DNA from: DATIHT01 sp035480415
GTDB taxonomy: Bacteria; Patescibacteriota; Microgenomatia; Curtissbacterales; GWA2-41-24
Assembly: GCA_035480415.1 (NCBI GenBank)
Contig: DATIHT010000008.1
Span: 1 to 15,216, forward strand
DNA: 15,216 bases
Direction of reading: 5' to 3'
The position numbers and the translations under genes are program-made. How positions within the stretch are numbered: position 1 is the first letter of the stretch; every line of letters begins with the position of its first letter. Positions 7,245 to 13,436 of this stretch are shown here, in pieces. The notes under the pieces were generated by a model. That model was given only the letters and a program-made list of their open reading frames with translations, ran no database searches and was not told the DNA's origin.

Positions 7245-8330
7245 TCAACTTGTAACATATTTTAGTTTATTTTTGATCAGTGCCTCTTTTATTTCCATTG
7301 CTACTCTTCTACCCATTGATAGGCTTTCACCATAAAGATACCTGGAATAGGGGGTTGCTGCAATTCCCGGTGAGCCTGGCATCCTTGGTGAGACATCAAA
7401 TACTACTATATCTTTTTTAGGAGGTCCAGGCGTTATTACGGCCTGCAGACTAAATGGACCAATCACACCGGGTGCTTTCATTTCTTTTGCGGCTTTTGTG
7501 AATCTTTCGCCGATTTCAAAGGCTGGCTCAAGTAGGGATTCCAAGGTGGTTACTGCAATATGACCCGCTTCTTCAAATTTAAGGTCAACCTTATCTTTTA
7601 TTGCTGCTTGATAATCTGCCATTAATCTTAGATATCCGTCTAAGTTTGTTTGCCTTCTGGTGTCTGTTCCAACCAATTCTAAACGATTGCTAATGGGTGA
7701 ATAAAAGAAGTTAAAATTTACCTGAGCTCCAAGAACAAACTCTTCGATCACAACATTTTCCAGTGCTTCTTTTGTAATTTTTCCTTCTTTGATTAATCTT
7801 TGAGATTCTTTTTGAAATTCAGCGTAGGATGAGACTAAGAAAAAAGCTCTTTCAAACTTTCTTTGTTTTTCTTGAGCTTTAACCAGAACAAGAGTATCTA
7901 TATCTTTTGGATTTTTGTATGATCTTGGATATTTTATTCCAGCTTTTTCTAAAAGATCGTATTGATTAGGTTTTTCATTTCTTTCTTCAATTCTTAGAAG
8001 GTTTTTATTTCCAAACATCGGAACTTTAAAATCATTTTCGATTGCATCGTAATCATTTATGTAAACCTCAAAAGAACGATGGGGGACAAGGATACAATTT
8101 TTCTCCCTTAGGATCTTTTGGATTTTAGGTGACAGGACTTCTTTAAAGCTATCAACATACAAAACTTCGTCTACACATCCTACTTTCCCATTTGTTTTGA
8201 AGTACTGAGAATATGTTTTATCTCGACCTTTTTCAACAATTACTAAGGTTTTAAATCCTTCATCTTTTGCTCCTCTGCATACATCGAGTGCGCTGTGACT
8301 TCCAAGTACTGCTATTGTTGGCTTAGACAT
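7245..8330 (-). CDS. purP: PurP-family protein, divergent paralogue (copy A)
   Basis: A 361-residue member of the archaeal-type PurP family (FAICAR synthetase: AICAR + formate + ATP). Seen: the family N-terminus AVLGSHSALDVCRGAKDEGF (7-26), MFGNKNLLR (105-113), NFFYSPISNRLELVGTDTRRQTN (207-229), GVIGPFSLQAVIT (288-300) and the C-terminal SMGRRVAMEIKEAL. It differs from copy B and from M. jannaschii PurP at key places. The glycine-rich ATP-grasp loop is replaced by AQEKQRKFERAFF (152-164), PHGSF is PHRSF (83-87), and the GGTN-type segment near the C-terminus is MPGSPGIAATP. Archaea are known to carry a second, non-equivalent PurP group, and this copy resembles that situation. It may have another activity or be a partner subunit. 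It starts inside purA (8-base overlap) with a good Shine-Dalgarno. Confidence 0.85.
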   Translation of the reverse strand: MSKPTIAVLGSHSALDVCRGAKDEGFKTLVIVEKGRDKTYSQYFKTNGKVGCVDEVLYVDSFKEVLSPKIQKILREKNCILVPHRSFEVYINDYDAIENDFKVPMFGNKNLLRIEERNEKPNQYDLLEKAGIKYPRSYKNPKDIDTLVLVKAQEKQRKFERAFFLVSSYAEFQKESQRLIKEGKITKEALENVVIEEFVLGAQVNFNFFYSPISNRLELVGTDTRRQTNLDGYLRLMADYQAAIKDKVDLKFEEAGHIAVTTLESLLEPAFEIGERFTKAAKEMKAPGVIGPFSLQAVITPGPPKKDIVVFDVSPRMPGSPGIAATPYSRYLYGESLSMGRRVAMEIKEALIKNKLKYVTS

Positions 8331-9600
8331 AAATTACCTCTGTTCTTTCCGGACCAACTCCTATAAAACTTACCGGAACTTTAGTAAAACTTTCAATTCT
8401 TTTAATGTATGCTCTGGCATTTTTTGGAAGTTTTTCGAATGATCTTACTTTTGAAATATCTTCGTCCCATCCAGGCAGTTGTTCATATTTAGGTTTTACA
8501 CCTTCAAGATACTGAGCATCTCCTGATATATATGGGACATCTTTATCGTTTATTTGATATCCAACACAGAGCATGATCTTTTTAAACCCTGATAGAACAT
8601 CCAGCTTTGTTAAGGCAAGTTGTGTTGCTTGATTATTTTGGACGGCATATTTAATAAGTACCAAATCTAACCAACCCGGGTCTCTGACCCTTCCGGATGT
8701 TGTTCCGATTTCTCCACCCTTTTGAATTATTTTTTCTCTCTCTTCGCCCTTTATATAAGTTGGCATAGGGCCTGCGCCTACTCTTGTCGTGTAGGCTTTT
8801 GTTATACCAATCACGTTTTTGATTTGGCTTGGATGAAGATCGAAAGATTTACATATTCCAATCACTCCGGTATTTGACGACGTTACAAATGGATAAGTAC
8901 CGGCGTCAATATCAAGAAAATAACCTTGTGCTCCTTCGAATAAAACGTTTTTGTTTTTTTCTATTGCTTCTCTAATCAAAGGTATTGTCTTAGTTACGTA
9001 GGGCTTAATTAATTTGGAGTATTTACTGTAAGTATCAAGAGTTTTTTTGAAATCAATCTTGAGTGCGAAAAACTTGTTCTGTGAATTAATTTCATCTTTT
9101 AACTTTTGAGCAAAATCTTTTGAATATAAATCTTTTACCCGAAGTGCTGATCTTTCAATCCTGTCTGCATAGGTTGGTCCCACTCCCCTTTTTGTTGTTC
9201 CAATTTTGGCATCTCTTAGAGATTCTTTAAGACCATCTCTCAATTTGTGCCATGGCATAGTTAACGTTGCCTGCTCGTCTATTTTTAAATTACTCCAGGT
9301 GACTTTTGCCGCCTTTAACTGATTAAATTCATCTTCAATTAACGATTCGAGATCCAGGGCAACCCCTCTGCCTACAACACAGATTGCATTTTTATTGAAA
9401 ATACCCGAGGGGACAATATGAAGTGCGAATTTCCCGTATTTGTTTTTTACTGTGTGTCCTGTATTTGAACCGCCGTTATATCTGGCAACTATATCTGCGT
9501 TTTGGGCAAGGTCATCTATTAGGCGGCCTTTACCGGAATCTCCCCAATCGACACCTATTACTGCTGTTGTGCCTTTGAGGTTTTTTAGTGTATGTGCCAT
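8323..9600 (-). CDS. purA: Adenylosuccinate synthetase with a variant GDSGKG loop
   Basis: A 425-residue GTP-dependent ligase, normal length, that joins IMP and aspartate to adenylosuccinate. Seen: the N-terminal loop GVDWGDSGKGR (16-26), GGSNTGHTVKN with the conserved His (H49), IGTTKRGVGPTYADR, FEGAQGYFLDIDAGTYPFVTSS-type block, STRVGAGP-like TTRVGAGPMPT, TTSGRVRDPGWLDL for the GTP/aspartate site, LTKLDVLSG and the C-terminal GPERTEVI. The catalytic Asp (D21, E. coli D13) is kept, so this is PurA and not the phage 2-aminoadenine enzyme PurZ, but the next residue is Ser22 where nearly all PurA have Glu, and Asp18 stands at the usual Gln position. It begins with TAATG, sharing one base with the stop of purP copy B, and overlaps purP copy A by 8 bases. 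Confidence 0.95.
   Translation of the reverse strand: MAHTLKNLKGTTAVIGVDWGDSGKGRLIDDLAQNADIVARYNGGSNTGHTVKNKYGKFALHIVPSGIFNKNAICVVGRGVALDLESLIEDEFNQLKAAKVTWSNLKIDEQATLTMPWHKLRDGLKESLRDAKIGTTKRGVGPTYADRIERSALRVKDLYSKDFAQKLKDEINSQNKFFALKIDFKKTLDTYSKYSKLIKPYVTKTIPLIREAIEKNKNVLFEGAQGYFLDIDAGTYPFVTSSNTGVIGICKSFDLHPSQIKNVIGITKAYTTRVGAGPMPTYIKGEEREKIIQKGGEIGTTSGRVRDPGWLDLVLIKYAVQNNQATQLALTKLDVLSGFKKIMLCVGYQINDKDVPYISGDAQYLEGVKPKYEQLPGWDEDISKVRSFEKLPKNARAYIKRIESFTKVPVSFIGVGPERTEVIYV
8336..8341 (-). promoter_or_regulatory. Ribosome binding site of purP copy A, inside purA
   Basis: AGAGGT on the minus strand lies within the last codons of purA, with GG ending 6 bases before the ATG at 8330. It is one of the clearest Shine-Dalgarno matches in the window and supports the chosen start, which fits the family N-terminus (VLGSHSALD). 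Confidence 0.6.
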
Positions 9601-10628
9601 TAATCTAATATTTTATTTAAGGATTTAGTTTTAATTGCGTCTTTGATTTCCATTGCAATACGTCTACCTGTTGATACTTCCTTATCCCAATAAAGTGCAG
9701 CATATGGTGATCCATTAATAAATAGGTTGGTGCCTGCAACTATTCTGCACGAAATTTCTATTACGAAGAACTCTTGTTTGGGCGTAATTATTGCCTCAAG
9801 ACAAAATGGGCCCCATAGGCCACCCTTCATTAGTTTCTTTGAGGCTTCTATCGTTCTTTCGCCCATTTCAAAGGCGTCGGCAAGAAGCGATTCTCTAAGA
9901 ACCAGGGGACTATTTCCGACAACAACAAAACTTGGTTCTATTCCTAAACCTTGTTGGTTATGAGATGGAATTCTGCCAAGCGAGTCTACGTTTGTTTCAT
10001 AGCGTCTATCTATTGATAGAATTTCTAACTTTTTAGTTATTGGTGAATAGAAATAATGAACATATGCAGAAACACCGATGATATATTCCTGAACTAAATA
10101 TTGCTTTGGTTTGAAAGATTTAATTTTTTGTTTGAATTCCGATTTGTTTTTTGCGAAAAAATAACCGGCACCACCTGCTGCTCCGTACGATTTAACCAAA
10201 ACGGGTACATCTATATCGTTTGCTTTTGAAAATTTTCTCGGAACCGGAACATTTGCTTTTTCCAGCCATTCTCTTTGTTTAAGCCTATCTGATTCCCAAT
10301 CCAGAACTTCCTTATTACCATAATAGGGAGTCTTCATTTTTTTATGTTCGTCTAAACCAAGGTATGCAACAAAAGATCCATGTGGAATCATGATTGCATT
10401 TTCCTTTAGCAATTGGCTTTCTATTTTGGGAAAGTGGGCAAAAGTGGGAATTACTATTATTTTGTCTATAAAGCTGTACCTGTTGTAGAGTGTGACGCGG
10501 TTTGGTGTGGCGACTACGATTGTTTTGAAACCTTCGTCTTTTGCGCCTTTTAAAATTTGGAGAGCAGAATGTGATCCAAGAGTAGCGATCGTGTAGGCCT
10601 GCTTGGAAGCAGTTTTATGACCCACCAT
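9600..10628 (-). CDS. purP: PurP, formate-dependent FAICAR synthetase (canonical copy B)
   Basis: A 342-residue ATP-grasp enzyme that formylates AICAR to FAICAR with free formate and ATP, the archaeal replacement for the folate-dependent transformylase domain of PurH. Seen: ATLGSHSALQILKGAKDEGF (15-34), PHGSFVAYLGL (82-92), YYGNKEVLDWESDR (102-115), the glycine-rich ATP loop YGAAGGAGYF (148-157), QEYIIG (180-185), HYFYSP (191-196), IDRRYETNVD (206-215), LRESLL (244-249), GPFCLEAI (273-280) and EISCRIVAGTNLFINGSPY (291-309). All of these line up with M. jannaschii PurP as I recall its sequence. The ATG at 10628 lies about 7 bases after a TATAAT element, so the message is probably leaderless. 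The stop overlaps the purA start (TAATG). No purH or purO is visible, so the next step, IMP ring closure, is not accounted for here. Confidence 0.93.
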   Translation of the reverse strand: MVGHKTASKQAYTIATLGSHSALQILKGAKDEGFKTIVVATPNRVTLYNRYSFIDKIIVIPTFAHFPKIESQLLKENAIMIPHGSFVAYLGLDEHKKMKTPYYGNKEVLDWESDRLKQREWLEKANVPVPRKFSKANDIDVPVLVKSYGAAGGAGYFFAKNKSEFKQKIKSFKPKQYLVQEYIIGVSAYVHYFYSPITKKLEILSIDRRYETNVDSLGRIPSHNQQGLGIEPSFVVVGNSPLVLRESLLADAFEMGERTIEASKKLMKGGLWGPFCLEAIITPKQEFFVIEISCRIVAGTNLFINGSPYAALYWDKEVSTGRRIAMEIKDAIKTKSLNKILD

Positions 10629-10634
10629 TTATGA

Positions 10635-10663
10635 ATTATACACTAGATGAGGCTAGATTGCAA
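10635..10663 (-). promoter_or_regulatory. Sigma70-type promoter for the purP-purA-purP block
   Basis: On the minus strand, TTGCAA (10663-10658) is followed by exactly 17 bases and then a perfect TATAAT (10640-10635). The expected transcription start, about 7 bases downstream, falls on or within a couple of bases of the purP ATG (10628), so the transcript would have no room for a leader or Shine-Dalgarno. It sits in the gap after the 55-residue ORF, dividing the cluster into a purL-side and a purP-side unit. It is the best promoter match in the window. Confidence 0.75.
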
Positions 10664-10688
10664 GGAGTACTATAGGATGTTTTATCGA

Positions 10689-10856
10689 TTATTTTCTTTT
10701 CCTATTCTCCCTTTTTACGCCTTTAAAGTGGTGCCCATCATTTTTAACATCTATAAATTTACCGGATGTTAAATCACGCTTTTGCCACAGCCTCGTTATG
10801 AAGTTGAATAGCTGAGATCTCTCTCTAACTTCACCAACTCTCGCGTTTTTGGCCAT
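10689..10856 (-). CDS. Small basic conserved-type protein, 55 residues, function unknown
   Basis: An ORF of 55 codons (ATG at 10856, stop TAA at 10689) in the gap between purM and purP copy B. The product begins MAKNARVGEVRERSQLFN, continues with LWQKRDLTSGKFIDVKND and ends GHHFKGVKRENRKRK. It is hydrophilic and strongly basic, with no membrane segment or signal peptide. From memory, short bacterial hypothetical proteins with the pattern RSQ-N-x-WxKRD-TxGxFxDxK-FKGVRxE exist in many genomes; this is recognition of a pattern, not a search. The coding quality is supported by this patterned sequence and by filling an otherwise empty 266-base gap. It starts 38 bases after the purM stop, without a strong Shine-Dalgarno, and could ride on the upstream pur transcript. 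A link to purine metabolism is not implied. Confidence 0.72.
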   Translation of the reverse strand: MAKNARVGEVRERSQLFNFITRLWQKRDLTSGKFIDVKNDGHHFKGVKRENRKRK

Positions 10857-10894
10857 ATCTTATTTTTTGCAGATTTTTTGAGAAATTTCAAGTT

Positions 10895-11995
10895 TTACCT
10901 TAAATCCATAGATTCGGAGGTGAATGTAATGTTTTTTGGCTTTAAGATCACTTGTCTTGGGCCTTTTTGTACATGGCCTGCAACTATTGATTCAAATTTG
11001 TTTTTATTGATAACTTCCTGGGCCCGTTTGACGTCTTTTTCTGGCAGGAAAATTACATAATCCTGACCCATATTGTAAGTATCATAGGCGTCCGTATCTG
11101 TAAGGCCTGCTTTTTGCTGGATGAAGGTAAATATTTCCTGTGGTTTGAATAATTTTTCGATAACATATGTGAAGTCGCCTTTTGCCCTCATAACTTTTCT
11201 TAAACCATGACCTGATATGTAGTTGAGATAGTGAATATCAACCCCGGCGTCCAATAAATCTTCAATAAGTTTTGCGTAGATATTACATTTGGTTAAAAGA
11301 GCTTCGCCGTAAGTGGGTCCATCACTTAATTTAGTTGCGTAACCTTGTGGAAGTTTCTTAGCAACTGCACGGGCAAGTGATATTCCGCTTGCATTGATGC
11401 CATTACTTTTGAGAAATATGATTTTGTCTCCGGCTTTTAGTTTTTTGTAAGTTATTAGCCTTTTTTGGGGGCCAATAATCCCAACTGCTGAACCTCCAAT
11501 ATCGATTGTACCTGGAACCATTACTTGCTTGAGAGTTGGAGTTTCTCCGCCACCCCAGGTAGCTCCTGATAAATCGCATCCATCTTTCCAACCTTTGATT
11601 AAGTCCTTCATTCGCTGTTTGTCTTCTAACCATGAATTGTCTTCTATTGCCCAATAAGCGTGAACAACAAGAGGCTTGGCTCCAACTGTAATAAGGTCGT
11701 TGATTATGTATGCGATGGTGTCGTTACCAATTACGTCGTAATAAGTTTTTCCGGTTAATTTCCTTGTTTCGTCTGCAATTAAATTCTTTGTGCCAAGACC
11801 TTCTATCATCGAGGCCATGTATGTATCCCCCTGCTTCCAGACAAATGCTGATTCTCCCCTACTTTCTGAAAGTTCCAAAAAGCCTCGTTTTTTTAAATTG
11901 ACCGCGGTTTGACTTGCGGATATCTGTGCTAATTTTTTAATTGGATCTTTGGTCATATAGTTGTCGCCAACCTGACCGTATGTAATTTTTTTCAT
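10895..11995 (-). CDS. purM: Phosphoribosylformylglycinamidine cyclo-ligase (AIR synthetase), divergent
   Basis: A 366-residue PurM-superfamily protein that should close FGAM to AIR with ATP. Seen: an N-terminal YGQVGDNY resembling the TYKDAGVD start of PurM, IEGLGTKN (64-71) where SxDGVGTK is usual, DVIGNDTIAYIINDLITVGAKPL (87-109) matching the conserved D-x-VAMxVNDLxxxGAEPL stretch, GGGETPTL (148-155) in place of GGETAEMPG, the GGSAVGIIG block, and LKAGDKIIFLKSNGINASGISLAR equivalent to the GLHSNGYSLVR region. Order and spacing fit PurM, and the position between purQ and the rest of the pathway supports it. It is clearly diverged from the E. coli enzyme. The superfamily also contains PurL, ThiL, SelD and HypE, but ThiL, SelD and HypE fit the neighbourhood less well. 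The ATG overlaps the HAD gene by 4 bases. Confidence 0.85.
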   Translation of the reverse strand: MKKITYGQVGDNYMTKDPIKKLAQISASQTAVNLKKRGFLELSESRGESAFVWKQGDTYMASMIEGLGTKNLIADETRKLTGKTYYDVIGNDTIAYIINDLITVGAKPLVVHAYWAIEDNSWLEDKQRMKDLIKGWKDGCDLSGATWGGGETPTLKQVMVPGTIDIGGSAVGIIGPQKRLITYKKLKAGDKIIFLKSNGINASGISLARAVAKKLPQGYATKLSDGPTYGEALLTKCNIYAKLIEDLLDAGVDIHYLNYISGHGLRKVMRAKGDFTYVIEKLFKPQEIFTFIQQKAGLTDTDAYDTYNMGQDYVIFLPEKDVKRAQEVINKNKFESIVAGHVQKGPRQVILKPKNITFTSESMDLR

Positions 11996-12639
11996 AGATT
12001 TATTAATTTTTTTGGTGCTATATCCTTAAAGCTATCTATAATTAAATCTGCTTGCAACAATTGTTTTTTCGTATGAGTAGTTGTTATTCCAACTGCTAAC
12101 ATTTTAGCCAGTTTGGCTCCCTTTATTCCATTCGGAGCATCCTCAATAACGATACAGTCCTGTGGAGCTGCTTTAATTTTTTCAGCAGCGTACAAAAAAA
12201 TGTCTGGCTCTGGTTTACCATGTTGAACTTCATCCCCAGAAACCATAGCATCAAAGTAATTACTTACTTTTAGATTTTGAATAACCGTTTGTATAAAATC
12301 CTTTGGTGCAGATGACGCTACTGCAATTTTTATACCAATTTTTTTTAAGTCCTTTATGTATTCGATAACTCCATCAATTGGTTTGATTTCATAATTTTTT
12401 AACTTTGTCATTAGCGTGTATTTTTCTTTACTTGCCTCGGAAAAATTTAATGGTTTATTAAACTTTTTAAACACTGTGTTAAAAATAAATTGATCAGATC
12501 TGCCTGTAAATTCTTTTCTTATTTGTCCAGGGGTTATTTTTATTCCGTGTTTACCAAACGTTATTGATTCTGATACTTCATGGAGATTTTGAGTATCTGA
12601 GATTACGCCATCCATATCTAAAATAACAGCTTTTTTCAT
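11992..12639 (-). CDS. HAD-superfamily phosphatase/phosphomutase (beta-phosphoglucomutase-like)
   Basis: A 215-residue HAD subfamily IA protein. Seen: motif I DMDGVISDT (8-16) with the nucleophile D8 and acid/base D10, a helical cap of about 70 residues (roughly 17-85), motif II ASSAPKD (108-114), motif III GKPEPD with K142, and motif IV IEDAPNGIKGAK with E166 and D167. Such enzymes dephosphorylate or isomerise small phosphorylated sugars and nucleotides; the substrate cannot be read from sequence. It lies between purQ and purM with 4-base overlaps on both sides, so it is certain to be co-expressed with them. Possible jobs are trimming of a purine intermediate or nucleotide, or salvage of ribose phosphates. 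This is inference from context only. Confidence 0.88.
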   Translation of the reverse strand: MKKAVILDMDGVISDTQNLHEVSESITFGKHGIKITPGQIRKEFTGRSDQFIFNTVFKKFNKPLNFSEASKEKYTLMTKLKNYEIKPIDGVIEYIKDLKKIGIKIAVASSAPKDFIQTVIQNLKVSNYFDAMVSGDEVQHGKPEPDIFLYAAEKIKAAPQDCIVIEDAPNGIKGAKLAKMLAVGITTTHTKKQLLQADLIIDSFKDIAPKKLINL

Positions 12640-13436
12640 GATTGTTTCGAGAATCTTACCATTCCTTCAAACAGAAACCCTCCTGCGCCAAGGCTTCGGA
12701 GGGCAAGGCCGCCTTTGTCTATCATAACTTTTCTCCAATTAGGATGTTGCGTGTAGTCAATAATTTTTTCTGGGTGGGGCATGAGGCCTAAAATTCGACC
12801 TGTTGGGTCTGTTATTCCCCCAATTGAATTTGATGATCCGCTTGGACTTTGGGGATACTTGGTCGTAACGTTGCCTTTTTCGTCTACGTATCTACAAAAT
12901 ACAAGGTTTTCTTTTTCAATTCTTTCCAAGTTTTTTGAGGATGCAAATAATTTTCCTTCTCCATGATTTACGGCAACATCGATAATTTGATTAACATAAG
13001 GTTTGAGAAAAACGGCATTTGAATCTTCAATTCTAATTTTTACGAATCTGCACTCAAAGTGTCCGCTATCATTTTTTTCTAGTGTTGCGTCCATTTCTCC
13101 AAGATTGTTAAAAGGGAGCAGTCCGGTTCTTATGAGAACCTGAAACCCATTACAAATTCCTACAACCAAACCCTTTTTTGAAACGTAACTTTGAATTTGA
13201 TCTTTTAGGTAACTTACAAGCTCATTTGCCAGAATCTTTCCCGATACCACATCATCTCCATATGCAAATCCCCCAGGGATTGCCAGTATTTGAAAATCTT
13301 TTAAGCTTTTTGATTTATCTCTTAGCTGGTTAATATGGATAAATTCCGATTGTCCGCCATATTTTTCAAAAGCATAGAAAGTTTCTTCGTCACAATTGAT
13401 GCCATCGGCTCTTAAGACGCAAACCTTAGGCTTCAC
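12636..13436 (-). CDS. purQ: FGAM synthetase glutaminase subunit (long PurQ type)
   Basis: A 266-residue class I glutamine amidotransferase that supplies ammonia to PurL for FGAR amidation. Seen: LRADGINCDEETFYAFEKYGG (8-28; the E. coli-like form reads FPGSNCD), GGFAYGDDVVSG (55-66), nucleophile C95 in GICNGFQ, the VNHGEGKLFA segment, and LMPHPEK carrying the catalytic His and Glu. Length exceeds the short Firmicutes PurQ (about 227) and fits the longer group with the RAxGxNCDEET start. It begins with GTG at 13436, overlapping the end of purL by 11 bases; an AAGGAG Shine-Dalgarno inside purL supports that start. It overlaps the HAD gene by 4 bases. Confidence 0.95.
   Translation of the reverse strand: MKPKVCVLRADGINCDEETFYAFEKYGGQSEFIHINQLRDKSKSLKDFQILAIPGGFAYGDDVVSGKILANELVSYLKDQIQSYVSKKGLVVGICNGFQVLIRTGLLPFNNLGEMDATLEKNDSGHFECRFVKIRIEDSNAVFLKPYVNQIIDVAVNHGEGKLFASSKNLERIEKENLVFCRYVDEKGNVTTKYPQSPSGSSNSIGGITDPTGRILGLMPHPEKIIDYTQHPNWRKVMIDKGGLALRSLGAGGFLFEGMVRFSKQS

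Noticed and set aside
8323..9600. purA as a PurZ-like 2-aminoadenine synthetase
   Set aside because: The catalytic Asp of the WGD motif is present, and the context is a complete IMP to AMP branch with PurB. Only the adjacent Glu is changed.
10857..10894. A promoter before the 55-residue ORF (TTGAAA on the minus strand)
   Set aside because: No acceptable -10 element lies at 16-18 bases; only an A-rich stretch is present.
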